Source: Streptomyces melanogenes (GTDB lineage: Bacteria; Actinomycetota; Actinomycetes; Streptomycetales; Streptomycetaceae). Taken from it: a stretch of DNA of 64,000 bases. Numbering within the stretch: position 1 is the stretch's first letter; each line of letters starts with the position of its first letter. Location of the stretch: positions 1 through 64,000 of the forward strand of contig NZ_BMTS01000014.1 of assembly GCF_014649795.1 (NCBI RefSeq). Direction: 5' to 3'. A program made the translations under genes and the position numbers. The notes under the pieces were generated by a model that saw nothing but the letters and a program-made list of their open reading frames with translations, had not been told where the DNA came from and made no database searches. Positions 24,493 through 32,727 of this stretch are shown here, piece after piece.

Positions 24493-25059
24493 ATGGTCAG
24501 GATGAGTGCGGAGGAGCGGCGCGAGAGCGTCGTACGGGCGGCGATGAGTGAGTTCGCTCACCGCGGCTACTACGGGACGTCCACCGAGGCGATCGCCAAG
24601 CGGGTGGGTGTCTCGCAGCCGTATCTGTTCCGGCTCTTCCCGAACAAGCCGGCGATCTTCCTCGCGGCGACGCACCGCTGCATGAAGGACACCGTCCAGA
24701 TGTTCGCCGAGGCGTCCGAGGGGCTGCGCGGCGAGGAGGCGGTGTACGCGATGGCGAACGCGTACACCAAGGTCATCGCGGAGGAGCCGGAGCGGCTGCT
24801 CATGCAGATGCAGGTGTACGTGGCGGTCGCCGCGGCCGAGGCGGCCGGCGACCACACCTTCGGCGAGGCCGTCCGGCGGGAGTGGATGGAGCTGTGGGAC
24901 GCGGTGAGCGTCCCGCTGGAGGGCTACAAGGACACGACCACGTTCCTGGCGTACGGGATGCTCATCAACACGCTGGTGGCGATCGGGTTCCCTCCCGGGC
25001 ATCGCGTGTGGGAGGAGATCTATCCGTCCGCGCGGGCGAAGGGGCGACTGGAGAAGTAG
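24493..25059 (+). CDS. TetR/AcrR-family transcriptional regulator
   Basis: 188 residues. The N-terminal helix-turn-helix is standard (AMSEFAHRGYYGTSTEAIAK, then RVGVSQPYLFRLFPNKPAIF); the C-terminal ligand domain is unassigned. It likely represses itself and the downstream exporter through the shared palindrome. The start is taken as ATG 24493; GTG 24487 and TTG 24472 would place coding sequence inside the operator and are less likely. No good Shine-Dalgarno is visible. The ligand is presumably a drug or metabolite exported by the MFS pump. Confidence 0.9.
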   Translation: MVRMSAEERRESVVRAAMSEFAHRGYYGTSTEAIAKRVGVSQPYLFRLFPNKPAIFLAATHRCMKDTVQMFAEASEGLRGEEAVYAMANAYTKVIAEEPERLLMQMQVYVAVAAAEAAGDHTFGEAVRREWMELWDAVSVPLEGYKDTTTFLAYGMLINTLVAIGFPPGHRVWEEIYPSARAKGRLEK

Positions 25060-25103
25060 GCCCCTTCGCGGGGCCGGGTGCGGCGCACTCGTCTGCGCTC
25101 GAA

Positions 25104-25125
25104 AGTTAGTAACTGATAACTAACA
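25104..25125. promoter_or_regulatory. Operator of the TetR-family regulator at the efflux gene
   Basis: AGTTAGT-n8-ACTAACA lies between the regulator stop and the MFS start, 13 bp before the ATG. The half-sites and the 8-nt spacer equal those at 24462-24485, which supports repression of the exporter by the adjacent TetR protein. Confidence 0.8.
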
Positions 25126-25138
25126 ACAGGGGAAAGCG

Positions 25139-26593
25139 ATGTCCGAGCAGGAACAGGAACACGAGCCGCAGAAGGAGACGGCCCCGCGCGGGGGCGCGGT
25201 CTGGGCGCTCGTCATCACCAGCGTCGCCGGGTTCATGGCGGCGCTCGACAACCTCGTCGTCACCACCGCCCTGCCGTCGATCCGCGAGGACCTGGGCGGG
25301 GCGCTGGACGACCTGGAGTGGACGGTCAGCGCGTACACCCTCACCTTCGCCGTCCTGCTGATGTTCGGGGCGGCGCTGGGGGACCGGTTCGGGCGCCGCA
25401 AGCTCTTCATGGTCGGCCTGACGATCTTCACCGGCGCGTCCGCCGCGGCGGCGCTCGCGCCCGGGATCGACGGTCTGGTCGCCGCGCGGGCGGTCCAGGG
25501 CGTCGGGGCGGCGATCATGATGCCGCTCACGCTCACGCTGCTCACGGCGGCGGTGCCGGCCGCGAAGCGGGGACTGGCGTACGGGATATGGGGCGCGGTC
25601 AACGGCCTCGCCGTGGCGAGCGGGCCGCTGATCGGCGGCGCGCTGACCGAGCACTTCTCGTGGCAGTGGATCTTCTGGCTGAACGTTCCGCTCGGTGTGC
25701 TCGTCCTGCCGCTGGCGCGGCTGCGGCTCGCGGAGTCGTACGGGAGCGGGGCCCGGCTCGACATCCGCGGCACGGTGCTCGCCAGCGGGGGCCTCTTCGG
25801 GATCGTGTACAGCCTGATCCGGGGCAACGTGGACGGCTGGAGCAGCCCGACGGTGCTGACCGGGCTGGTGGCGGGGGCGGCGCTGCTCGGCGCGTTCGTG
25901 TGGCACGGGATCGTGAGCGAGGCGCCGGTGCTGCCGATGCGGCTGTTCCGGAGCCGGGCGTTCGCGGCGATCAACCTGTCCAGCCTGCTGATGTTCGTGG
26001 GGATGTTCGGCTCGATCTTCCTGCTCAGCCAGTTCCTCCAGGGCGTCCTCGGCTACTCGCCGACCGAGGCGGGGCTGCGGATGCTGCCGTGGACCGCGAT
26101 GCCGCTGCTGGTCGCGCCGGTCGCGGGCATCCTGTCCGACCGGATCGGGGGACGGCCGGTGGTGACGGTGGGGCTCGCGCTCCAGGCGATCGGGCTGGCG
26201 TGGTTCGCCGTCATCCTGTCGCCGGACGTGTCGTACGCGGCGCAGCTGCCGGCGCTGGCGGTCAGCGGGGTCGGCATGGCGCTGTACTTCGCGCCGGCGG
26301 CGAATCTGGTGATGTCGAGCGTGCGGGCGTCGGAGCAGGGGATCGCGTCCGGGGCGAACAACGCGCTGCGGGAGGTGGGCGGGGCGCTGGGTGTCGCGGT
26401 CCTGGCTGCGGTGTTCTCCGCGCAGGGCGGGTACGGGTCGGCGTCCGACTTCGTGTCCGGCCTGCGGCCCGCGCTGTGGGTGGGGGCGGGGGTGGTGGCT
26501 CTGGCGGCGGTCAGTGCGGTGTGTTTGCCGCGGGTGTCTGTGGCGGGGGCGGCCGAGGCCGCGCCCGCTCGGGAGGACGTCCTGGTGGGATGA
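25139..26593 (+). CDS. MFS drug efflux transporter, DHA2 (EmrB/QacA) family
   Basis: 484 residues with about 14 transmembrane helices. Markers are LDNLVVTTALPSIREDLG in helix 1, the loop GDRFGRRKLFM between helices 2 and 3, and the motif C-type GPLIGGALTEHFSWQWIFWLNVP in helix 5. It should be a proton-driven drug/H+ antiporter. The start ATG 25139 is preceded by AGGGGAAA. It is under the TetR operator. The last 30 or so residues are a soluble tail. Confidence 0.9.
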   Translation: MSEQEQEHEPQKETAPRGGAVWALVITSVAGFMAALDNLVVTTALPSIREDLGGALDDLEWTVSAYTLTFAVLLMFGAALGDRFGRRKLFMVGLTIFTGASAAAALAPGIDGLVAARAVQGVGAAIMMPLTLTLLTAAVPAAKRGLAYGIWGAVNGLAVASGPLIGGALTEHFSWQWIFWLNVPLGVLVLPLARLRLAESYGSGARLDIRGTVLASGGLFGIVYSLIRGNVDGWSSPTVLTGLVAGAALLGAFVWHGIVSEAPVLPMRLFRSRAFAAINLSSLLMFVGMFGSIFLLSQFLQGVLGYSPTEAGLRMLPWTAMPLLVAPVAGILSDRIGGRPVVTVGLALQAIGLAWFAVILSPDVSYAAQLPALAVSGVGMALYFAPAANLVMSSVRASEQGIASGANNALREVGGALGVAVLAAVFSAQGGYGSASDFVSGLRPALWVGAGVVALAAVSAVCLPRVSVAGAAEAAPAREDVLVG

Positions 26594-26661
26594 CCCCCAC
26601 CCCGCCCCTTCCCGAAAGTCCTCCGGCGGACGGCCGGGGGGCTTCGCCCCTGGACCCGGTT

Positions 26662-26796
26662 TTCGTCTGCGGGCCGTCCCCAACTGGTCGCGCAGTTCCC
26701 CGCGCCCCTGGAGATGCCGCTGCGCGGCAATCCCCTGGGCGCATCTCAGGGGCGCGGGGAACTGCGCGACCAGCCACCCACCGGGCCGCAGACGAA
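26662..26796. repeat. Dispersed palindromic repeat, copy 2 (full)
   Basis: Near-perfect terminal inverted repeats TTCGTCTGCGG and CCGCAGACGAA flank a perfect 26-bp inverted repeat (26684-26709 with 26748-26773). With one bulge the stem extends through GAGATGC/GCATCTC, so the DNA or RNA can form a stem of about 33 bp. The GC-rich upstream flank (26595-26660) also matches the module near 1320-1440. It could end MFS transcription, and it directly abuts the murB promoter. Such elements are common between Streptomyces genes; I found no reading frame for a transposase. Confidence 0.75.
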
Positions 26797-26803
26797 GCCC
26801 CCG

Positions 26804-26816
26804 TACGCTAGACCCG
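26804..26816 (+). promoter_or_regulatory. -10 element for a probable leaderless murB transcript
   Basis: TACGCT (26804-26809) ends 6 nt before the GTG of murB, and no Shine-Dalgarno is present. That is the layout of actinobacterial leaderless mRNAs, in which transcription begins at the start codon. No clear -35 is visible. Confidence 0.5.
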
Positions 26817-27871
26817 TGCACGTACTTCACGACGCCCCCCTCGCCCCCCTCACCACCTTCCGGCTCGGTGGGCCGGCCGAGCGGCTGGTGACGGCTGTCA
26901 GTGATGACGAGGTCGTCGCGACCGTGCGGGAGGCGGACGAGGCGGGGACGCCGTTGCTGATCATCGGTGGCGGCAGCAATCTCGTCATCGGGGACAAGGG
27001 GTTCGCCGGGACCGCCCTGCGGATCGCCACCACGGGGTTCGCGCTGGACGGGACGCGGCTCGAAGTGGCCGCAGGTGAGGTCTGGAGCGACACCGTCGCC
27101 CGGACCGTGGAGGCCGGGCTCGCCGGGATCGAGTGCCTGGCCGGGATCCCCGGGTCCGCCGGGGCCACCCCCATCCAGAACGTCGGCGCGTACGGCCAGG
27201 AGGTCTCCTCCACCATCCGCGAGGTCGTCGCGTACGACCGGGTCGAGGGTCGTACCGTCGTCCTGTCGGCGAGCAAGTGCGACTTCTCCTATCGGCACAG
27301 CCTCTTCAAGGCTCTGCCCGATCGGTACGTCGTCCTGCGCGTCCGGTTCGACCTCGAAGACGCCGGTGGGCTCTCCGCGCCCATCAAGTACGCCGAGACC
27401 GCCCGCGCCCTCGGCGTCGAGCCCGGGGACCGCGTCCCGGCCGCCACCGCCCGCGAGACCGTCATCAAGCTCCGGGCCGGGAAGGGCATGGTCCTCGACC
27501 CCGATGACCATGACACCTGGTCCGCCGGGTCCTTCTTCACCAATCCGATTCTGGGGGAGAACGATTACCGGGCGTTCGTCGAGAAGGTCGCCCTCCGGCT
27601 CGGGCCCGACGTCTCGCCGCCCGCCTGGGAGCTCGGTGGTGGGCTCACCAAGACCTCCGCCGCCTGGCTCATCGACAAGGCCGGGTTCACCAAGGGGTAC
27701 GGGTCCGGGCCCGCCCGGATCTCCACCAAGCACACCCTCGCCCTGACCAACCGCGGCGGCGCCACCACCGAGGACCTGCTCGCGCTCGCCCGCGAGGTCG
27801 TCGCGGGGGTGGAGCAGGCCTTCGGGGTGACGCTCGTCAACGAGCCGGTGACCGTCAACGCCGAGATCTGA
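26816..27871 (+). CDS. murB: UDP-N-acetylenolpyruvoylglucosamine reductase
   Basis: 351 residues. It is an FAD enzyme reducing UDP-GlcNAc-enolpyruvate to UDP-MurNAc with NADPH in peptidoglycan synthesis. The FAD-binding segment has TPLLIIGGGSNLVIGDKGF and GIPGSAGATPIQNVGAYGQE; the substrate domain has FSYRHSLFK and the catalytic-serine region SAGSFFTNP. GTG 26816 is chosen because upstream codons belong to the dispersed repeat and the protein then starts with the usual LAPLTTFRLGG opening. Confidence 0.95.
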   Translation: MHVLHDAPLAPLTTFRLGGPAERLVTAVSDDEVVATVREADEAGTPLLIIGGGSNLVIGDKGFAGTALRIATTGFALDGTRLEVAAGEVWSDTVARTVEAGLAGIECLAGIPGSAGATPIQNVGAYGQEVSSTIREVVAYDRVEGRTVVLSASKCDFSYRHSLFKALPDRYVVLRVRFDLEDAGGLSAPIKYAETARALGVEPGDRVPAATARETVIKLRAGKGMVLDPDDHDTWSAGSFFTNPILGENDYRAFVEKVALRLGPDVSPPAWELGGGLTKTSAAWLIDKAGFTKGYGSGPARISTKHTLALTNRGGATTEDLLALAREVVAGVEQAFGVTLVNEPVTVNAEI

Positions 27872-27887
27872 CCCGTAGGCACGTGGG

Positions 27888-28526
27888 TCAGTACGACACG
27901 CAGACCCCCTGCTTCACCGTCGCCTGGTCGTCGATCATCGCCAGCATCGCGTCCGCGACATCCGCCCGGCCGATCGTGCGCGCGCTGCGCGGGGTCGCCC
28001 CGATCGTCGTGCGGTAGCTGCCCGTCCTCGGCTTGTTGACCAGGCGGACCGGGCGTACGGCCGTCCAGTCCAGGGCCGAGTCGGCCAGCGCCGCCTCCGT
28101 GCGGCGCAGGTCCTCGTAGACGTCCTTGAGGACACGCGTGACGATCGTCAGCGTGAGGCGGTCGAGGAACGGGTCGTCCGGCGCCTCCGGGCCCACCGGG
28201 CCCGCGCTGATCACCAGCAGGCGGCGGGTGCCCTCCGCGTCCATCGCCTTCACGATCGAGCCGGTCAGGCGGGCCGTGATGCCCGCCGCCGCGTCCGCCC
28301 GGTTGTTCGCGCCCAGGCACGAGAGCACCGCGTCCCGGCCCGCCACCTCCGGACGCAACGACTCGGGGTCGGCGAGATCGCCCCGGACCACCTCCAGGCC
28401 CGGCCCCGTCACCGGGAACCGTCCCGGGTCCCGGACCACCGCCGTGACCTGGTGTCCGGCGGCCAGCGCCTGCCGGACCAGCTCCGCGCCGATCCTGCCC
28501 GTCGCACCAAAAACCGTGAGCTTCAT
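27888..28526 (-). CDS. NAD(P)-binding SDR-like (NmrA/YwnB type) protein
   Basis: 212 residues. The Rossmann motif is canonical (LTVFGATGRIGAELVRQALA), followed by VTAVVRDPGRF and a segment LDWTAVRPVRL typical of NAD(P)H-binding reductase-like proteins. There is no Tyr-x3-Lys catalytic pair of classical SDRs. The substrate is unknown. It converges with murB 17 bp away. The start ATG 28526 has GGGGAGG 9 nt upstream; GTG 28535 is too close to that site. Confidence 0.82.
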   Translation of the reverse strand: MKLTVFGATGRIGAELVRQALAAGHQVTAVVRDPGRFPVTGPGLEVVRGDLADPESLRPEVAGRDAVLSCLGANNRADAAAGITARLTGSIVKAMDAEGTRRLLVISAGPVGPEAPDDPFLDRLTLTIVTRVLKDVYEDLRRTEAALADSALDWTAVRPVRLVNKPRTGSYRTTIGATPRSARTIGRADVADAMLAMIDDQATVKQGVCVSY

Positions 28527-28592
28527 CTGCGTCACCCTCCCCTGGTGGATAGGTAGTTACTCAGCCAGCAGTAGCCAAGGGTGCCTGACGCC

Positions 28593-29612
28593 CTAGGCGG
28601 CCAGCCAGGAATCCACCCCCGCCAGCAGCTTCGCCTTCGTCTCCTCCGGTGCCACCGACCCCCGCACCGACTGCCGTGCCAGCTCGGCCAGTTCGGCGTC
28701 GGTGAAGGCGTGGTGGCGGCGGGCGATCTCGTACTGGGCGGCCAGCCGGGAGCCGAACAGGAGCGGGTCGTCCGCGCCCAGCGCCAGCGGCACGCCCGCC
28801 TCGTACAGCGTGCGCAGCGGGACGTCCTCGGGCTTCTCGTAGACGCCCAGGGCGACGTTGGAGGCGGGGCAGACCTCGCAGGTGATCCCGCGCTCGGCGA
28901 GGCGCCTGAGCAGCCGCGGGTCCTCGGCGGCGCGCACCCCGTGGCCGATGCGGGTGGCGTGCAGGTCGTCCAGGCAGTCCCGGACGGACGCGGGGCCGGT
29001 CAGCTCGCCGCCGTGCGGCGCGGCCAGCAGACCGCCCTCCCGGGCGATCGCGAAGGCGCGGTCGAAGTCCCGTGCCATGCCCCGGCGTTCGTCGTTGGAG
29101 AGGCCGAAGCCGACCACGCCCCGGTCCGCGTACCGCACCGCGAGGCGGGCCAGTGTGCGGGCGTCCAGGGGGTGCTTCATCCGGTTCGCCGCGACCAGGA
29201 CCCGCATGCCGAGGCCCGTCTCGCGCGCGGCCGACTCGACCGCGTCCAGGATGATCTCCAGGGCCGGGATGAGCCCGCCCAGCATCGGCGCGTACGACGT
29301 CGGGTCGACCTGGATCTCCAGCCAGCCCGAGCCGTCCCGCACGTCCTCCTCGGCGGCCTCGCGCACCAGCCGCTGGATGTCCTCGGGGGCGCGCAGACAC
29401 GAGCGCGCGATGTCGTAGAGGCGCTGGAAGCGGAACCAGCCGCGTTCGTCGGTGGCCCGCAGCTTCGGCGGCTCGCCGCTGGTCAGCGCGTCGGGGAGGT
29501 GCACCCCGTACTTGTCGGCCAGCTCCAGCAGCGTGGTGGGGCGCATCGACCCCGTGAAGTGCAGGTGCAGATGGGCCTTCGGCAGGTCGGTTACGTCGCG
29601 AACGTGCTCCAT
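28593..29612 (-). CDS. add: Adenosine deaminase
   Basis: 339 residues. Zinc and catalytic residues follow the family: LPKAHLHLHFTGSM (HxH), AAPHGGELTG, TRIGHGVRA and LALGADDPLLFG for the final Asp pair. It deaminates adenosine/deoxyadenosine to inosine in purine salvage. The start ATG 29612 gives a typical N-terminus; its ribosome site is weak. It is single-gene, downstream of aspC and separated from it by a strong hairpin. Confidence 0.88.
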   Translation of the reverse strand: MEHVRDVTDLPKAHLHLHFTGSMRPTTLLELADKYGVHLPDALTSGEPPKLRATDERGWFRFQRLYDIARSCLRAPEDIQRLVREAAEEDVRDGSGWLEIQVDPTSYAPMLGGLIPALEIILDAVESAARETGLGMRVLVAANRMKHPLDARTLARLAVRYADRGVVGFGLSNDERRGMARDFDRAFAIAREGGLLAAPHGGELTGPASVRDCLDDLHATRIGHGVRAAEDPRLLRRLAERGITCEVCPASNVALGVYEKPEDVPLRTLYEAGVPLALGADDPLLFGSRLAAQYEIARRHHAFTDAELAELARQSVRGSVAPEETKAKLLAGVDSWLAA

Positions 29613-29682
29613 TGAAGGATCTTGCCGCACCCCGGGCCCGTCCGACAGCCCCTTTCCCCGATCGGGACCTTGCCCGAACGCA

Positions 29683-29720
29683 GGAACGGCCACCGACTCA
29701 TGTGAGTCGGTGGCCGTTCC
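29683..29720. terminator. Perfect 18-bp hairpin between aspC and add
   Basis: A perfect 18-bp inverted repeat (29683-29700 with 29703-29720) with a 2-nt loop lies 28 bp after the aspC stop. Being symmetrical it can stop transcription from either side, but both neighbours lie on the minus strand, so aspC is the main client. Confidence 0.85.
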
Positions 29721-29748
29721 TCGCGGGGCGCGGGTCAGCGGGCGCGGA

Positions 29749-30975
29749 TCAGTCGCGCGCTTCCGCCAGCAGCTTCTGGATCCGGGAGACGCCCTCCACC
29801 AGGTCCTCGTCGCCCAGCGCGTACGACAGGCGCAGATAGCCCGGGGTGCCGAAGGCCTCGCCCGGGACGACCGCGACCTCGGCCTCCTCGAGGATCAGCT
29901 CGGCGAGCTCGACGGAGCTCTGCGGGCGCTTGCCGCGGATCTCCTTGCCGAGCAGGCCCTTCACCGAGGGGTACGCGTAGAACGCGCCCTCGGGGGTCGG
30001 GCAGACCACGCCGTCGATCTCGCTGAGCATCTTCACGATGGTCTGGCGGCGGCGGTCGAAGGCCTTGCGCATCTCGGCGACCGCTTCGAGGTCGCCGCCG
30101 ACCGCGGCGAGCGCCGCCACCTGGGAGACGTTCGCCACATTGGACGTGGCGTGCGACTGCAGGTTGGTCGCGGCCTTGATGACGTCCTTCGGGCCGACGA
30201 TCCACCCGACCCGCCAGCCGGTCATCGCGTACGTCTTGGCGACGCCGTTGACCACGATGCACTTGTCGCGCAGCTCGGGCAGGAGCGCGGGCAGCGACAC
30301 GGAGACCGCGTCCCCGTAGACCAGGTGCTCGTAGATCTCGTCGGTCAGCACCCACAGGCCGTGCTCGACGGCCCAGCGGCCGATCGCCTCGGTCTCGGCC
30401 TCGGTGTAGACCGAGCCGGTCGGGTTGGACGGGGAGACGAAGAGGACGACCTTCGTCTTCTCCGTGCGCGCGGCCTCCAGCTGCTCGACCGAGACCCGGT
30501 AGCCGGTGGTCTCGTCGGCGACGACCTCGACCGGGACGCCGCCCGCGAGGCGGATCGACTCCGGGTAGGTGGTCCAGTACGGCGCCGGGACGATGACCTC
30601 GTCGCCCGGGTCCAGGATCGCCGCGAACGCCTCGTAGATCGCCTGCTTGCCGCCGTTGGTCACCAGGATCTGGGACGGGTCGACCTCGTAGCCCGAGTCG
30701 CGCAGGGTCTTCTCGGCGATGGCCTTCTTGAGCTCGGGCAGGCCGCCGGCCGGGGTGTAGCGGTGGTACTTCGGGTCGTGGCAGGCCGCGGCGGCCGCCT
30801 CGACGATGTAGTCCGGGGTCGGGAAGTCGGGCTCACCGGCGCCGAAGCCGATCACCGGGCGCCCGGCGGCCTTGAGGGCCTTGGCCTTGGCGTCGACGGC
30901 GAGGGTCGCGGACTCGGAGATCGCGCCGATGCGCGCGGACACCCGGCGCTCGGTCGGAGAGGTTGCAGCGCTCAT
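29749..30975 (-). CDS. aspC: Aspartate (class I) aminotransferase
   Basis: 408 residues. It is a PLP enzyme interconverting aspartate/oxaloacetate with glutamate/2-oxoglutarate. The Schiff-base lysine is Lys247 in NGVAKTYAMTGWRVGW; SPSNPTGSVY and VLTDEIYEHLVY give the cofactor-ring Asn and Asp/Tyr contacts; YLRLSYA holds the carboxylate-binding Arg. It is subgroup Ib (Thermus-like). The start ATG 30975 (MSAATSPTERR) is taken; ATG 30984 is three codons upstream. Confidence 0.93.
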   Translation of the reverse strand: MSAATSPTERRVSARIGAISESATLAVDAKAKALKAAGRPVIGFGAGEPDFPTPDYIVEAAAAACHDPKYHRYTPAGGLPELKKAIAEKTLRDSGYEVDPSQILVTNGGKQAIYEAFAAILDPGDEVIVPAPYWTTYPESIRLAGGVPVEVVADETTGYRVSVEQLEAARTEKTKVVLFVSPSNPTGSVYTEAETEAIGRWAVEHGLWVLTDEIYEHLVYGDAVSVSLPALLPELRDKCIVVNGVAKTYAMTGWRVGWIVGPKDVIKAATNLQSHATSNVANVSQVAALAAVGGDLEAVAEMRKAFDRRRQTIVKMLSEIDGVVCPTPEGAFYAYPSVKGLLGKEIRGKRPQSSVELAELILEEAEVAVVPGEAFGTPGYLRLSYALGDEDLVEGVSRIQKLLAEARD

Positions 30976-31088
30976 ACGGCCCATCGTCGCAGACCTGCCG
31001 CGCCCCGGGCACACCGGTTTCATGGACCGGACGGGGCAGTTGCACAGGGCGTTCGGCACATCCGCGCGGAGGTGTCAGGAGCTATCTG

Positions 31089-31118
31089 TTCGACGCCGGG
31101 CGCCGGACCACGTACACT
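31089..31118 (+). promoter_or_regulatory. Promoter upstream of tRNA-Trp/secE
   Basis: TTCGAC (31089-31094), an 18-bp spacer and TACACT (31113-31118), on the strand of tRNA-Trp. A second -10-like TAGGTT lies near 31183, immediately before the tRNA. Confidence 0.5.
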
Positions 31119-31201
31119 CACCTGTCGTTGGCCTCCACCAACCGATCCACTCCGGGCACTCGGTGCACTCGGTCGGATGCGGTAGGTTGGGGGAACCACA
31201 A

Positions 31202-31274
31202 AGGGTCGTAGCTCAATTGGTAGAGCACTGGTCTCCAAAACCAGCGGTTGGGGGTTCAAGTCCCTCCGGCCCTG
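31202..31274 (+). tRNA. tRNA-Trp (anticodon CCA)
   Basis: 73 nt. The acceptor AGGGTCG pairs with CGGCCCT, the D arm is GCTCAATTGGTAGAGC, the anticodon stem-loop is CTGGT-CTCCAAA-ACCAG, and the T loop is TTCAAGT. It lies about 105 nt before secE, the conserved actinobacterial trp-tRNA/secE/nusG arrangement. Confidence 0.95.
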
Positions 31275-31380
31275 CTACACACACCTTCGCCAGGATGTGT
31301 GCGCATGTACGTACTTCTATGCACCGCCGTGCGGCTCCACCGGGCGCGGCACGGCCACGACCCGGAATCAGGTGAGAAGC

Positions 31381-31683
31381 GTGACGGACGCCGTGGGCTC
31401 CATCGACATGCCTGATGCCCAGGACGAGGCCTCCGCGTCTGCGGACCAGGACGCCAAGAAGAAGGCCCGCAAGGGCGGCAAGCGCGGCAAGAAGGGCCCT
31501 CTGGGCCGTCTCGCGCTCTTCTACCGCCAGGTCGTGGCCGAGCTCCGCAAGGTGGTCTGGCCGACCCGCAATCAGCTGTCGACGTACACCACCGTGGTGA
31601 TCGTGTTCGTCGTCATCATGATCGGCATCGTGACCGTGATCGACTCCGGATTCCAGCACGTCGTCAAGTACGTCTTCGGCTGA
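31381..31683 (+). CDS. secE: Preprotein translocase subunit SecE
   Basis: 100 residues. A lysine-rich cytoplasmic part precedes the conserved FYRQVVAELRKVVWPTRNQL amphipathic helix and one transmembrane helix (TTVVIVFVVIMIGIVTVI). It clamps SecY in the protein-export channel. The start is GTG 31381, in register with a normal SecE length. It is followed by an attenuator-like hairpin and nusG. Confidence 0.95.
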   Translation: MTDAVGSIDMPDAQDEASASADQDAKKKARKGGKRGKKGPLGRLALFYRQVVAELRKVVWPTRNQLSTYTTVVIVFVVIMIGIVTVIDSGFQHVVKYVFG

Positions 31684-31693
31684 TCCGCTGCGT

Positions 31694-31715
31694 AAGGGCG
31701 CCCACCGGCGCCTTT
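31694..31715 (+). terminator. Hairpin with T5 between secE and nusG
   Basis: GGCGCC-cacc-GGCGCC followed by TTTTT, 10 nt after the secE stop. The short stem suggests a partial terminator that adjusts read-through into nusG. Confidence 0.6.
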
Positions 31716-31758
31716 TTCGCATTGTTCCACCCATCTGTAGCCAGGAAGAAGCAGCCAC

Positions 31759-32655
31759 GTGTCTGACCCGAACCTGAACGACGACGCCATCGAGTCGGCG
31801 GAGTCCGTGGAGGACCAGATCGACATCGTCGAGGCGGCGGACGCCGTGGACCCGGACGAGGTTGAGGCTGCGGACGCCGACGCGGGTGAGGCGGCCGAGC
31901 AGGCGGCCATCCACGTCGAGGACGAGGACGAGCTGGACGTCGTCGAGTCCGAGGACGAGGGCGCCATCGAGGCCGACGAGTCCGAGGACGCCGACGAGGA
32001 CGAGGCCGAGGAGGCTCCCGCGGAGCCCGCCGCGCCCGTCGACCCGGTCGAGGCCCTGCGCCAGGAGCTGCGCGGCCTGCCCGGCGAGTGGTACGTCATC
32101 CACACCTACGCCGGCTACGAGAAGCGCGTGAAGGCGAACCTCGAACAGCGTGCCGTCTCGCTGAACGTCGAGGAGTTCATCTACCAGGCCGAGGTGCCCG
32201 AGGAAGAGATCGTCCAGATCAAGAACGGCGAGCGCAAGAACGTCCGGCAGAACAAGCTGCCCGGTTACGTTCTCGTCCGCATGGATCTGACGAACGAGTC
32301 CTGGGGCGTCGTCCGCAACACCCCGGGCGTCACCGGCTTCGTGGGCAACGCCTACGACCCGTACCCGCTGACCCTGGACGAGATCGTCAAGATGCTCGCC
32401 CCGGAGGCCGAGGAGAAGGCCGCCCGCGAGGCCGCCGAGGCCGAGGGCAAGCCGGCTCCGGCCCGCAAGGTCGAGGTCCAGGTGCTCGACTTCGAGGTCG
32501 GCGACTCGGTCACCGTCACCGACGGCCCGTTCGCCACGCTCCAGGCCACGATCAACGAGATCAACGCCGACTCGAAGAAGGTCAAGGGCCTCGTCGAGAT
32601 CTTCGGCCGCGAGACCCCGGTCGAGCTCAGCTTCGACCAGATCCAGAAGAACTAG
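31759..32655 (+). CDS. nusG: Transcription termination/antitermination factor NusG
   Basis: 298 residues. The first 95 or so are a highly acidic Asp/Glu/Ala extension seen in Streptomyces NusG. The NGN domain follows (EWYVIHTYAGYEKRVKANLE, KLPGYVLVRMDL, NTPGVTGFVG), and the KOW domain is near 245-290 (FEVGDSVTVTDGPFA, VSLFG-type VEIFGRETPVEL). It binds RNA polymerase and links it to Rho or ribosomes. The start is GTG 31759, with AGGAAGAA upstream. Confidence 0.95.
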   Translation: MSDPNLNDDAIESAESVEDQIDIVEAADAVDPDEVEAADADAGEAAEQAAIHVEDEDELDVVESEDEGAIEADESEDADEDEAEEAPAEPAAPVDPVEALRQELRGLPGEWYVIHTYAGYEKRVKANLEQRAVSLNVEEFIYQAEVPEEEIVQIKNGERKNVRQNKLPGYVLVRMDLTNESWGVVRNTPGVTGFVGNAYDPYPLTLDEIVKMLAPEAEEKAAREAAEAEGKPAPARKVEVQVLDFEVGDSVTVTDGPFATLQATINEINADSKKVKGLVEIFGRETPVELSFDQIQKN

Positions 32656-32681
32656 TTCTTCCGGACCACACGTCTTCCGAA

Positions 32682-32727
32682 CAGGTCAGACGGGCGCTTC
32701 AAAGCCCGTCTGACCTGCTCGGTTTTT
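32682..32727 (+). terminator. Intrinsic terminator after nusG
   Basis: A perfect 14-bp stem (CAGGTCAGACGGGC with its complement) with an 8-nt loop is followed by a GGTTTTT tract, 27 nt after nusG. The following region to rplK has two further imperfect hairpins (CCGCACA/TGTGCGG; GCCTGCATCCG/CGGATGCCAGGC at 32764-32791) that may be leader structures. Confidence 0.88.

Noticed and set aside
25106..27733. Long minus-strand open frame across the MFS gene, the dispersed repeat and murB
   Set aside because: It is the mirror of two clear genes and runs through a palindromic intergenic element; composition is repetitive Arg/Pro/Gly/Asp.
31202..31274. tRNA-Trp (and the other tRNAs) as integration site of a mobile element
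   Set aside because: No integrase and no duplicated tRNA 3' segment was seen nearby; the flanks are conserved core genes.
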